A DNA stretch of 21,647 bases from an uncultured Collinsella sp. (GTDB lineage: Bacteria; Actinomycetota; Coriobacteriia; Coriobacteriales; Coriobacteriaceae), in the NCBI GenBank assembly GCA_902462065.1, contig CABQAK010000038.1, positions 1 through 21,647 of the forward strand. Reading direction: 5' to 3'. Position 1 is the first letter of the stretch. Each line of letters starts with the position of its first letter. Made by a program: the position numbers and the translations under genes. The notes under the pieces were generated by a model. The model was not told the origin of the DNA, made no database searches, and saw only the letters and a list, made by a program, of their open reading frames with translations. Below, piece after piece: positions 7,066-14,685 of the stretch.

Positions 7066-8415
7066 ATGGATACACCGTTGGGCTCCGTGCTCTACATCAC
7101 CCTCGGGTGCGCTAAGAACGAGGTTGACACCGACCGCATGCGTTCTCTTTTGACCGCCGCGGGCTACGAGGAGGCATTCGACCCACAGGATGCCGATATC
7201 GCCATCGTCAATACATGCTCGTTCCTCGCCTCCGCAACGTCCGAGAGCATCGAGACCACGCTCGAGCTCGCCAACGAGGTTCAGGACGGCGTTCGTTCTT
7301 GTCCCATCGTCATGTGCGGCTGTGTGCCGTCGCGCTATGGCGACGACCTGCCTGACGAGCTGCCCGAGGTCGCTGCCTTTGTGAAGGCCGACGAGGAGGA
7401 TGGCATTGTGACGGTCATCGATGGCGTGCTGGGTGTCGAGCGTGAGATTGCCGCCTATATTCCGCAGGTCAAGCGCACCGTCGAGGGCGCTGTCGCCTAC
7501 GTCAAGATCTCCGATGGCTGCAACCGCTTCTGTAGCTTCTGCATGATCCCGTATATCCGCGGTCGTTATCACTCGCGCAATGCCGAGAGCATTATTTCCG
7601 AGGTGCGCGACTTGGTTGCCGGTGGCGTGCGAGAGATCGTGCTGATCGGCCAGGACACGGGTATTTGGGGCACCGACTTTGCCGACGAAGACGTCACCGA
7701 TGGCTCGCCGCGCAATCTGGCGCAGCTGCTGCATGCCGTCGCCGAGGCCGTGCGCCCGCACAACGTCTGGGTCCGCGTGCTCTACCTGCAGCCCGAGGGC
7801 ATGACCGACGAGCTTATCGATACGATTCGCGATACGCCCGAGGTACTGCCTTATATCGATATCCCCGTGCAGCACTGCGACGCGCGCATCCTCAAGGCTA
7901 TGCGCCGTTCTGGTTCGCGCCAGGAGCTCGAGGACCTGTTCCGTGATCTGCGTGAGCGTATCCCCGGCATTGTGATCCGTTCCACGGCCATGGTCGGCTT
8001 CCCGACCGAGACCGACGATGAGTTCCGCGACCTTATCGACTTTATGGACACCGTCGGCTTTGACTACACGAGCGTCTTTGCCTACTCGCAGGAGGAGGGC
8101 AGCCTGGCCGCTAAGATGGAGGGTCAGGTCGATGAGGAGGTCAAGCTCGAGCGCGCCCAGGAGGCCATGGACCTGGCCGAGTCGCTCGGTTTTGCCGCCA
8201 CCGCCGCACATGTGGGCGAGCGCGCCCAGGTGATTGTCGACGGCATCGAGGAGACCGAGGACGGCGCCGAGCTGATCGGCCACGCTTGGTTCCAGGCGCC
8301 CGATTCCGATGGCGCGGTGCACTTGGACGCCAGCGAGGCGTCCGTGGGCGATATTCTGACGGTCGAGTTTACCGATAGCTTCTGCTATGAGCTTATCGGC
8401 CATGTTGTGGAGTAG
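7066..8415 (+). CDS. rimO: Ribosomal protein S12 methylthiotransferase RimO
   Basis: Radical-SAM enzyme that in the characterised family adds a methylthio group to an aspartate of ribosomal protein S12. The N-terminal iron-sulfur cluster ligands are C15 (TLGCAKNEVD), C51 (NTCSF) and C86 (GCVPSRY). The radical-SAM motif CNRFCSFC is at C152, C156 and C159, followed by IPYIRGRY. The C-terminal TRAM domain contains HAWFQAPDSDGAV, a pattern typical of RimO rather than MiaB. The 449 residues match the family length. The start has GAAAGGA about 12 bases upstream. The related tRNA enzyme MiaB is encoded 6.6 kb downstream. Its stop codon overlaps the ribosome binding site of pgsA. Confidence 0.95.
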   Translation: MDTPLGSVLYITLGCAKNEVDTDRMRSLLTAAGYEEAFDPQDADIAIVNTCSFLASATSESIETTLELANEVQDGVRSCPIVMCGCVPSRYGDDLPDELPEVAAFVKADEEDGIVTVIDGVLGVEREIAAYIPQVKRTVEGAVAYVKISDGCNRFCSFCMIPYIRGRYHSRNAESIISEVRDLVAGGVREIVLIGQDTGIWGTDFADEDVTDGSPRNLAQLLHAVAEAVRPHNVWVRVLYLQPEGMTDELIDTIRDTPEVLPYIDIPVQHCDARILKAMRRSGSRQELEDLFRDLRERIPGIVIRSTAMVGFPTETDDEFRDLIDFMDTVGFDYTSVFAYSQEEGSLAAKMEGQVDEEVKLERAQEAMDLAESLGFAATAAHVGERAQVIVDGIEETEDGAELIGHAWFQAPDSDGAVHLDASEASVGDILTVEFTDSFCYELIGHVVE

Positions 8416-8424
8416 GAGAGCATC

Positions 8425-9063
8425 GTGGCAAACGAGAGCAATAAGGAACTGACGAGTGTTTGGACGCCCGCCAACATCGTGACGTGCGTTCGCATCGTCT
8501 TTATCCCGGTGTTCATGATCGTGTCGGCGCTTTCTCACACGAGTGTTGCCGGTACAGATTGGAGCACCTTCGACGGCCCGCTCGCCGCCGCTGCCTTCAT
8601 TCTGTATGTGATCCTGTCGTGCACCGATAAGGTCGACGGTTATCTGGCGCGCTCGCGCAACGAGATTACCGATTTCGGTAAGTTCTTGGACCCCATCGCC
8701 GATAAGCTGCTGGTGTTCTCGGCTCTGCTGCTGTTCTTGGATTTTGGCGCTGTGACCGTGTGGTCCGTGTTCATTATCCTGTTCCGTGAGCTTCTGGTGA
8801 GCGCCCTTCGCATGGTCGCGAGTGCCGCCGGCGTGGTCGTTGCCGCCGATAAGCTTGGCAAGTACAAGACGGCGACCACGATGGTCTCCATCTGCGGTTA
8901 CCTGTGCGTCTTTGCGATGGCCGGCTTGCACCTTGGCCCGCTGGCGCTGACGCTCGGCATCTACTCGGTGTCGCGCTTCCTGTACGCCGTTGCCGTTGTC
9001 CTGACCGTTATCTCGGGCGCCCAGTACTTCTGGAACTGCCGCAAGATCGTCTTTTCGGTCTAG
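8425..9063 (+). CDS. pgsA: CDP-diacylglycerol--glycerol-3-phosphate 3-phosphatidyltransferase
   Basis: Integral membrane enzyme that makes phosphatidylglycerophosphate, the committed step to phosphatidylglycerol and cardiolipin. The CDP-alcohol phosphotransferase motif is complete: D68, D71-G72, A75-R76, G85, D89 and D93 within TDKVDGYLARSRNEITDFGK and the following FLDPIAD. Hydrophobic helices fill most of the 212 residues. The GTG start has AGGAGAG at 8414-8420, overlapping the rimO stop, which supports this start. Other CDP-alcohol transferases share the motif, so the exact product is inferred from length and from the common rimO-pgsA-cinA-recA gene order of Gram-positive bacteria. Confidence 0.9.
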   Translation: MANESNKELTSVWTPANIVTCVRIVFIPVFMIVSALSHTSVAGTDWSTFDGPLAAAAFILYVILSCTDKVDGYLARSRNEITDFGKFLDPIADKLLVFSALLLFLDFGAVTVWSVFIILFRELLVSALRMVASAAGVVVAADKLGKYKTATTMVSICGYLCVFAMAGLHLGPLALTLGIYSVSRFLYAVAVVLTVISGAQYFWNCRKIVFSV

Positions 9064-9075
9064 GTCCTGGTGGGT

Positions 9076-9606
9076 ATGACGGACTCTTTTGAGCAGATTT
9101 CCGCACATAACGAGGAGCTGGCGCGTCATATTGTCGAGCGCGCGAGCGCTCGGGGCGTGACGGTTTCGACGGCTGAGTCGCTGACAGCAGGTATGATTGC
9201 CTCGACGATTGCCGATATCCCGGGCGCCTCGGCGGTGCTGCGTGGCGGTGCGGTGACCTACTGCGATGAGATCAAGCATCGCGTTTTGGGCGTTGATCAG
9301 GAGACGCTCGACCGCTATACCGCGGTGTCGCATCAGACCGCGCGCGAGATGGCGGCGGGTTCGCTGGAGCTGTACCAGAGCGATATTGCAGTGAGCGCAA
9401 CGGGTTATGCCGGCCCCGGCGGCGGCACTGAGGACGATCCGGCTGGCACTTTCTATATTGGCTGGGCGTATCGCGCGGCTGATGGGGAAGTGCCGGTCGT
9501 GGACTCTGTGCGCTGCCACTATGAGGGCGACCGTTCGTGTGTTCGTGCCCATGCGGTCGCGGAGGCATTGGGACGCATTGCCCTTTTGCTCAACTCTATG
9601 GAATAG
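9076..9606 (+). CDS. cinA: CinA C-terminal-type nicotinamide-nucleotide amidase (PncC family)
   Basis: Stand-alone CinA C-terminal domain, a family that deamidates NMN to nicotinate mononucleotide in pyridine nucleotide recycling. Family signatures are STAESLTAGMIAST and IPGASAVLRGGAVTY near the N-terminus, and SATGYAGPGGGT followed by GTFYIGWAY. The longer CinA N-terminal (MoaB-like) domain is absent, as is common for YgaD/PncC-type proteins. The start is uncertain: ATG at 9076 is chosen because the AGGT at 9062-9065 is then 10 bases upstream; a GTG at 9070 would add two residues. It is the last gene of the operon and directly precedes recA, the arrangement known from other bacteria. Confidence 0.88.
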   Translation: MTDSFEQISAHNEELARHIVERASARGVTVSTAESLTAGMIASTIADIPGASAVLRGGAVTYCDEIKHRVLGVDQETLDRYTAVSHQTAREMAAGSLELYQSDIAVSATGYAGPGGGTEDDPAGTFYIGWAYRAADGEVPVVDSVRCHYEGDRSCVRAHAVAEALGRIALLLNSME

Positions 9607-9613
9607 ACGTGTT

Positions 9614-9637
9614 TTAAGGGGCCTTAGGGCCCCTTAA
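9614..9637 (+). terminator. Hairpin after cinA, probable terminator
   Basis: TTAAGGGGCC (9614-9623) pairs with GGCCCCTTAA (9628-9637) around TTAG, a strong 10-bp stem starting 7 bases after the cinA stop. The T-run on the 3' side is weak (CTTAATTG), so termination efficiency is uncertain. The position between the long operon and the SOS-controlled recA unit supports this reading. Confidence 0.6.
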
Positions 9638-9712
9638 TTGTGGAGATAGGGACCTCTGACAAATTCAGCGTTTTTGCTGGTCATAGGTTTATTTTCGCCT
9701 TCCTTGCTTATA

Positions 9713-9772
9713 TTTGGCCCTATGTGGTCAAGCATTTGGTCAGTATTTGGTCGGCGTTTGGTTGGGTTTTGG
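9713..9772. repeat. Helically phased TTTGG repeats upstream of recA
   Basis: TTTGG occurs at 9713, 9735, 9746, 9757 and 9768, spaced 22, 11, 11 and 11 bp. The three central units are near-identical 11-mers (GCATTTGGTCA, GTATTTGGTCG, GCGTTTGGTTG at 9732-9764). The array ends 33 bp before the recA -35 box. It may be a site array for a DNA-binding protein or a bent-DNA element. No factor is recognised. Confidence 0.65.
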
Positions 9773-9804
9773 AAAGACTGCCTGCATATGATTTATCTGA
9801 ACGG

Positions 9805-9833
9805 TTGACCACGAACAGCCGTTCGTTTATTAT
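9805..9833 (+). promoter_or_regulatory. recA promoter
   Basis: TTGACC (9805-9810) and TATTAT (9828-9833) are separated by exactly 17 bp, both five of six to the vegetative consensus. The predicted transcript starts near 9840, about 24 bases before the recA ATG. The spacer is filled by a LexA-type operator, so LexA binding would block polymerase directly. Confidence 0.8.
9811..9826. promoter_or_regulatory. LexA operator (SOS box) of recA
   Basis: The 16-bp perfect palindrome ACGAAC-AGCC-GTTCGT fits the Gram-positive/actinobacterial SOS box CGAACNNNNGTTCG. It lies entirely between the recA -35 and -10. Two perfect copies of the same GAAC-N4-GTTC core lie upstream of lexA in this window, which makes the assignment strong. 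Confidence 0.9.
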
Positions 9834-9863
9834 CGATGCAGGTTGTTAAGAGGAGGGCTTTTC

Positions 9864-11012
9864 ATGGCCAAGAATTCAGGTCCCGTACGTACCGTTCATG
9901 CTCGCACGACGGGTAAAGAGCGCGATGAGATGATCGCCACCACCAAGGCCGAGATCGAGAAGAAATTCGGCCAGGGTTCCATCATGAGGTACGGCGACGG
10001 TGGTCCCGAGCTCGAGGTCGAGGCCATTCCCACGGGCGCTCTGGCCCTCGATGCCGCGCTGGGTATCGGCGGCGTGCCGCGCGGCCGTATCGTCGAGATT
10101 TACGGTCCTGAGTCCTCCGGTAAGACGACGCTTTCGCTCGAGATCCTGGCCGAGGCCCAGGCAATGGGTGGCGTTGTGGCATTTATCGATGCCGAGCATG
10201 CGCTCGATCCCACGTATGCCGCGCGCATCGGCGTGGATATCGACGAGGTGCTCATTTCTCAGCCCGATACGGGCGAGCAGGCGCTCGAGATTGTTGACAT
10301 GCTCGTTCGTTCCGGCGCCATCGATGCCATCGTCGTCGACTCCGTCGCCGCGCTGACCCCGCGTGCCGAGATCGAGGGAGAAATCGGCGATACTACGGTT
10401 GGTCTTCAGGCTCGCCTGATGAGCCAGGCGCTCCGCAAGCTCGCCGGCTCGCTGTCCAAGTCCAACACGACGTGCATCTTCATTAACCAGCTGCGTGAGA
10501 AGATCGGCGTCATGTTCGGCAACCCCGAGACTACGACGGGCGGCCGCGCCCTTAAATTCTTCTCTTCGGTGCGTATCGACATTCGCCGTATCGACAGCAT
10601 TAAGCTTAAGGACGAGGTTATCGGTAACCGCGTGCGCGCCAAGGTCGTTAAGAACAAGGTGGCGGCTCCGTTCCGTTCTGCTGAGTTCGACATCATGTAC
10701 GGTACGGGCATCTCTAAGGAGGGCTCGATTCTGGACATGGCTGTCGAGTGCGGCATCTGCAAGAAGATGGGCTCCTGGTTTGCCTATGGCGAGGACAAGC
10801 TCGGCAACGGTCGCGAGGCCGCCAAGGCGTTCCTGCGCGAACACCCCGATTGCACCGACGAGATTGAGCATAAGGTCCGTCTTGCCTGCGGGCTTGAGTT
10901 TGATGACGATGCTCCGTCCGAGGTAGAGCTGACCGATCAGCCTGCGCCTGAGGAGTTTGACGAGCTTTACGCCATCGATGGTTCCGCCATGCTCGATGAT
11001 GACGACGAGTAG
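9864..11012 (+). CDS. recA: Recombinase RecA
   Basis: DNA strand-exchange ATPase for recombinational repair and co-protease for LexA self-cleavage. The 382-residue product has the N-terminal helix (IEKKFGQGSIMRYGD), Walker A GPESSGKTT, the DAEHALDP segment, the Walker B region AIVVDSVAALTP, loop L1 around IEGEIGD, LMSQALRKL, and loop L2 around FGNPETTTGG. An acidic tail ends in DDDDE. The ATG at 9864 is preferred over a TTG at 9843 because AGGAGG (9851-9856) lies seven bases upstream of it and the predicted transcript begins only about three bases before the TTG. recX follows after 11 bases, so the two genes are probably co-transcribed and LexA-controlled. Confidence 0.98.
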   Translation: MAKNSGPVRTVHARTTGKERDEMIATTKAEIEKKFGQGSIMRYGDGGPELEVEAIPTGALALDAALGIGGVPRGRIVEIYGPESSGKTTLSLEILAEAQAMGGVVAFIDAEHALDPTYAARIGVDIDEVLISQPDTGEQALEIVDMLVRSGAIDAIVVDSVAALTPRAEIEGEIGDTTVGLQARLMSQALRKLAGSLSKSNTTCIFINQLREKIGVMFGNPETTTGGRALKFFSSVRIDIRRIDSIKLKDEVIGNRVRAKVVKNKVAAPFRSAEFDIMYGTGISKEGSILDMAVECGICKKMGSWFAYGEDKLGNGREAAKAFLREHPDCTDEIEHKVRLACGLEFDDDAPSEVELTDQPAPEEFDELYAIDGSAMLDDDDE

Positions 11013-11023
11013 CGGTTACGCTC

Positions 11024-11716
11024 ATGTCGTATACGGTGACCGAGGCCACGGTCGTCTTTCCCGATAAGAAGGCGGCCTCCTCGTTCTCGAGCGGGTATGC
11101 GTCCAAAAAGCCTTGCGCACATATCGATTGTGAGCTTGAGGGCGGTTTTGAGCGGTCCATTTGGATTCCCGTGCGGGTCGCGCGCCTGTATGTCAAAAAC
11201 CGCCCCGATCTTCCCTGTGATTGGGATAACTTTCGTGAGTCGGTGCAGCTCATCGAGCGTAAATGTGCACTTACCATGGTGACTGAGATGTTATCGCGCC
11301 GCGACCATGCGACGGGTGAGGTCCGTGACAAGCTGGCTCGCTACGGCTTTCACCAGCCCGCGATCGATTTCGCCGTCGAGCGCGCCACCGAGTATCGCTT
11401 TTTAGACGAGAATCGCTTTTGCTCGTACTTTATCGAGGAACGCAAGCGGCGCGGTTGGGGACAGCGCAAAATCGAGACCGAGCTCAAGCGACGTCATGTT
11501 GTGCTCGATGACATTCCCGGTTATCCCGAGGATTATTTTGCCGTCGAAGACGATTTGGCGCGTGCGTCAGCCCTGCTCGCCAAGCGGCGTGTTCCAGAGA
11601 CGCGCGGATTCGAAAAACTGGTTCGGTTTTTGATGGGCAAGGGCTTCTCGTATCACATCGCCGCCGATGCCGTTAAGGCACGTCTCGATGCCGAATGCGA
11701 GGAATGTGCGCTTTAG
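11024..11716 (+). CDS. recX: RecA regulator RecX
   Basis: Regulatory protein RecX, which binds RecA filaments and modulates their activity. The 230-residue product has the RecX three-helix repeat pattern in its C-terminal two thirds: LTMVTEMLSRRDHATGEVRD (about 85-104), then RFLDENRFCSYFIEERKRRG and a final repeat around GFEKLVRFLMGKGFSY. The first 75 residues are less conserved. There is no clear ribosome binding site before the ATG, and only 11 bases separate it from the recA stop, so translation is probably coupled to recA. Confidence 0.9.
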   Translation: MSYTVTEATVVFPDKKAASSFSSGYASKKPCAHIDCELEGGFERSIWIPVRVARLYVKNRPDLPCDWDNFRESVQLIERKCALTMVTEMLSRRDHATGEVRDKLARYGFHQPAIDFAVERATEYRFLDENRFCSYFIEERKRRGWGQRKIETELKRRHVVLDDIPGYPEDYFAVEDDLARASALLAKRRVPETRGFEKLVRFLMGKGFSYHIAADAVKARLDAECEECAL

Positions 11717-11730
11717 GCGTATGCGTTTTG

Positions 11731-11780
11731 TGGCCCCGCCGCTCACCGCGTTTTAGCCGCCGTACTGGGGCCATTTATTT
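11731..11780 (+). terminator. Probable terminator after recX
   Basis: TGGCCCC (11731-11737) pairs with GGGGCCA (11767-11773), followed by TTTATTT (11774-11780). The loop is long (29 bases), which weakens the call. The T-run overlaps the -35 box of the next promoter. Confidence 0.5.
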
Positions 11781-11807
11781 GACAGTTGTTGTGGTTCAAC
11801 GTACGAT
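11779..11807 (+). promoter_or_regulatory. Strong promoter upstream of rny, inside a dyad
   Basis: A perfect TTGACA (11779-11784) and TACGAT (11802-11807) are separated by 17 bp, predicting a start near 11814. A 7-bp inverted repeat, TGACAGT (11780-11786) and ACTGTCA (11812-11818), brackets the promoter from -35 to the predicted start and could be an operator. The bound factor is unknown. Confidence 0.75.
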
Positions 11808-11836
11808 AAACACTGTCATTTGCTTTGTGATATGTG

Positions 11837-11945
11837 CTCATCTGTGATGAGTTTGTTTATATGTTTATCTGTATCCGACCCGCATAAGCTGCGCCCATAT
11901 TACTCAAATGTCGCGAGCCGTTCATAAGGACGGTTCGCTTTGTTG
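11837..11945 (+). promoter_or_regulatory. rny leader with two terminator-like hairpins
   Basis: The leader of about 160 nt has CTCATC (11837-11842) with GATGAG (11846-11851) around TGT, followed by a T-rich run. A stronger stem is formed by GCGAGCCGT (11913-11921) and ACGGTTCGC (11930-11938), containing one G-U pair and followed by TTTGTTGT. Both look like imperfect intrinsic terminators placed before the rny start, as in an attenuator or a short leader-derived RNA. This is inference from structure only. Confidence 0.45.
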
Positions 11946-11973
11946 TGTAACGAATCCATAAAAAGGAGTGAGC

Positions 11974-13524
11974 ATGCCTATCATTGCAGCGCTCGTTGGC
12001 ATCGTTTTGGGTGCCATCGCCGCCATTGCCTACATGCGCACCGCCAAGCAGGGTAGTCTTCACGAGGCCGACGAAAAGATCCAGTCGGCACATGCACAGG
12101 CTGAATCCCTAATCGGCGATGCAAAGCGTCAGGCCGAGACCCTCAAAAAAGAGGCTCTGCTCGAGGCTAAAGAGGAGATCATCAAGAACAAGCAGGCCGC
12201 CGAGGCCGAGGACAAGCAGCGTAAGAACGAGATTCGTACGCTCGAGAACCGCGTGATGCAGCGCGAGGAATCCCTCGATCGCCGCAACGACGCTCTCGAT
12301 AAGCGCGAGCATCAGCTGTCCAGCCAGGCCGGTCAGGTCGAGAAGCGCTCCCGTGAGCTCGAGGAGCTCTGCGCAAAGCAGACCTCCGAGCTCGAGCGTA
12401 TCGCCGACCTTACCCGCGAGGATGCCCACAAGGAGCTCCTCGATAAGGTTCGCGGCGAGGTCACCCACGAGGCCGCCACGATCATTCGCGAGTCCGAGCA
12501 GCAGGTTCGCGCCGAGTGCCACAAGACCGCCCAGGAGATTCTGTCCCTGGCGATTCAGCGCTGCGCTGCCGACCACACTGCCGAGGTCACCGTTACCTCC
12601 GTGCACATTCCCTCTGATGACCTCAAGGGCCGTATTATCGGTCGCGAGGGTCGCAACATCCGCACCTTCGAGCAGGTTTCCGGCGTCAACCTCGTGATCG
12701 ACGACACGCCCGAGACCGTCGTTCTTTCGAGCTTCGACCCGGTCCGTCGTGAGACCGCCCGTGTCGCCCTCGAGAACCTCATCGCCGACGGCCGCATTCA
12801 CCCTGCCCGCATCGAGGAGATGTATCACAAGGCTGCCGACCTGGTTCAGCAGCGCGTGCGCGAGGCTGGCGAGCAGGCTGCCTTCGATACTGGCATCCAC
12901 GACCTGCACCCCGAGATCGTCAAGACCCTTGGTGCCTTGCGCTACCGTACCTCGTTTGGTCAGAACGTGCTTCAGCACTCCCTCGAGGTCTCTGATCTCT
13001 GCGGCGTGATGGCTTCCGAGCTTGGCCTGGACGTTGTGACCGCCAAGCGCGCCGGTCTGCTTCACGACCTGGGCAAGGCAATTGACCACGACGTCGAGGG
13101 CCCGCATGCCGTCATCGGCGCCGAGCTCGCCCGTCGTTATGGCGAGAAGCCCGTTATCGTCCACGCTATCGAGGCTCACCATGCCGATGTCGACCCCAAC
13201 ACGGTGCTCGATGTCCTGGTGCAGGCCGCCGATGCTGTCTCAGCCTCTCGCCCCGGTGCCCGTCGCGAGTCTGCCGAGAACTACATCAAGCGCCTTGAGA
13301 AGCTCGAGGAGATCGCCAACTCCCATGACGGCGTCGAGCGTACCTATGCCATGCAGGCTGGTCGCGAGGTCCATGTCATGGTTCAGCCGGACAAGATCTC
13401 CGATGCCCAGTCCACGGTTCTGGCTCACGATATCGCCCATCAGATCGAGGAAGAGATGGAGTATCCCGGTCAGGTGCGCGTCGTCGTGATTCGCGAGAGC
13501 CGCGCTGTCGATATCGCTAAATAA
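11974..13524 (+). CDS. rny: Ribonuclease Y
   Basis: Membrane-anchored endoribonuclease that starts mRNA decay in many Gram-positive bacteria. The 516-residue product has an N-terminal transmembrane helix (2-21), a long charged coiled coil (about 30-190), a KH RNA-binding domain with GRIIGREGRN (219-228), and an HD phosphohydrolase domain with H335 and the H364-D365 pair in LLHDLGKA. The ATG at 11974 has AAAAGGAG six bases upstream; a GTG at 11968 overlaps that site and is unlikely. The next gene begins one base after the stop. In Firmicutes rny is often followed by ymdB and then spoVS; here a GHKL-type ATPase gene occupies the ymdB position. Confidence 0.97.
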   Translation: MPIIAALVGIVLGAIAAIAYMRTAKQGSLHEADEKIQSAHAQAESLIGDAKRQAETLKKEALLEAKEEIIKNKQAAEAEDKQRKNEIRTLENRVMQREESLDRRNDALDKREHQLSSQAGQVEKRSRELEELCAKQTSELERIADLTREDAHKELLDKVRGEVTHEAATIIRESEQQVRAECHKTAQEILSLAIQRCAADHTAEVTVTSVHIPSDDLKGRIIGREGRNIRTFEQVSGVNLVIDDTPETVVLSSFDPVRRETARVALENLIADGRIHPARIEEMYHKAADLVQQRVREAGEQAAFDTGIHDLHPEIVKTLGALRYRTSFGQNVLQHSLEVSDLCGVMASELGLDVVTAKRAGLLHDLGKAIDHDVEGPHAVIGAELARRYGEKPVIVHAIEAHHADVDPNTVLDVLVQAADAVSASRPGARRESAENYIKRLEKLEEIANSHDGVERTYAMQAGREVHVMVQPDKISDAQSTVLAHDIAHQIEEEMEYPGQVRVVVIRESRAVDIAK

Positions 13525-13525
13525 T

Positions 13526-14611
13526 ATGAGCGACGCGAACGAGCTCATCTCATTTATCGCGTCGATGTCGGGGGAGGGCAACCTTCGCGTCGAGGAGAAC
13601 CTTGGCGAGGGGTATGTCCGCCTCCGCGTTTCGGAGGCCGAGCGGCGCCAGGCAAAGCACGACATTCAGCATGTCGAGGATATCGTCATCGAAATGCTCC
13701 GTAATGCTCGCGATGCCGGCGCCGACAAGGTCTATCTCGCCACGACCAAGGAAGATGGCGTCCGCACGCTTGTCTTTCTGGATAACGGCTCGGGTGTTCC
13801 GCAGGATATGCAAGAGCGAATCTTCGATGCTCGCGTTACCTCAAAGCTCGAGAGCATGAAGATGGACCGTTGGGGCGTTCACGGTCGTGGCATGGCATTG
13901 TTTTCGATCAAGCAGAACACCGACGAGGCCCGCGTGGTCACGTCTGGTGTCGATCTTGGCTCAGCCTTTAAGGTGAGCGTTGCGGCCGACCGCCTCAGCG
14001 AGCGTGCCGATCAGTCCAGCTGGCCCCAGGCCGTCAAGGATGAGGACGGACGTTATGTCTGTGCTCGCGGTCCGCATAATATTATTCGCGCTGCCTGTGA
14101 GTTTGCGCTCGAGGAGTTGCGTGGTTGCGATGTCTATCTTGGTTCTCCGTCTGAGATTGCCGCGACCCTTTATGCTCAGGCGTCAAGTCGGCTCGATACG
14201 TCTCGTCTCCTGTTTATTGATGATGAGAGCGAGCTTCCGGTTGTCGATCGTTTAGGCCTTGCCTCTGATGCCGAGGACTTTATTCGTATTTGTTCGGGTT
14301 TGGGTCTTGAGATGTCCGAGCGCACGGCCCATCGCATTTTGGCAGGGCAGATTAAGCCCGTTCGCGGTGTGACTGCGCGTCTGCTGCGCGAGCGTGACTC
14401 ATCCTCGCATGCGCCGGCTCCTGTCGATCTCGCGAAGGATCGTCGTGGGCTGCGTATTGCCAAGGATGACATGGCACAGTTTTCGCGTGCTGTGGAGCGC
14501 GACTTTAATGACCTTGCCGCCCGGTACTATCTCAATCTTTGCGGCGACCCAAAGATCCGTGTTTCGCGTGATCGAATCACCGTGACCTTCGATCTTGCCA
14601 AAGAGGAATAG
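13526..14611 (+). CDS. GHKL-fold ATPase of unknown function
   Basis: I do not recognise a named family. The N-terminal half is a GHKL (HATPase_c/Hsp90-like) ATP-binding module: N-box EMLRNARDAGA (E56, N60, D63), G1 box DNGSGV (D86 to V91), and a glycine-rich lid WGVHGRGMALFSIK (116-129). There is no histidine-kinase H-box and no sensor or membrane helix. The C-terminal half (about 190-361) resembles nothing I can name; it is soluble and ends in a basic/beta-like stretch (KIRVSRDRITVTFDLAKEE). The ATG lies one base after the rny stop without a clear ribosome binding site, so translation is probably coupled to rny; spoVS follows after 74 bases. An RNA-decay or regulatory role is guilt by association only. 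Confidence 0.75.
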   Translation: MSDANELISFIASMSGEGNLRVEENLGEGYVRLRVSEAERRQAKHDIQHVEDIVIEMLRNARDAGADKVYLATTKEDGVRTLVFLDNGSGVPQDMQERIFDARVTSKLESMKMDRWGVHGRGMALFSIKQNTDEARVVTSGVDLGSAFKVSVAADRLSERADQSSWPQAVKDEDGRYVCARGPHNIIRAACEFALEELRGCDVYLGSPSEIAATLYAQASSRLDTSRLLFIDDESELPVVDRLGLASDAEDFIRICSGLGLEMSERTAHRILAGQIKPVRGVTARLLRERDSSSHAPAPVDLAKDRRGLRIAKDDMAQFSRAVERDFNDLAARYYLNLCGDPKIRVSRDRITVTFDLAKEE

Positions 14612-14617
14612 TGCCTT

Positions 14618-14635
14618 TACCGAGTCCACTCGGTA
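14618..14635 (+). promoter_or_regulatory. Hairpin between the GHKL gene and spoVS
   Basis: TACCGAG (14618-14624) and CTCGGTA (14629-14635) form a perfect 7-bp stem around TCCA, 7 bases after the GHKL stop. No T-run follows (CGATAAAG), so it may be an mRNA processing or stability element rather than a terminator. Confidence 0.45.
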
Positions 14636-14685
14636 CGATAAAGTTATTGCAGTTAAAACGTACTTTTAAACGCAGGAGTTTCTTC

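Noticed and set aside
6511..9552. Minus-strand open frame of over 1,000 codons
   Set aside because: It lies opposite yajQ, rimO, pgsA and cinA, all with clear family motifs. Long antisense frames are expected from strong GC-ending codon bias, and the translation has no recognisable domain.
9640..9849. 69-residue open frame between cinA and recA
   Set aside because: It has no ribosome binding site and covers the phased repeats, promoter and LexA operator of recA, which explain the sequence better.
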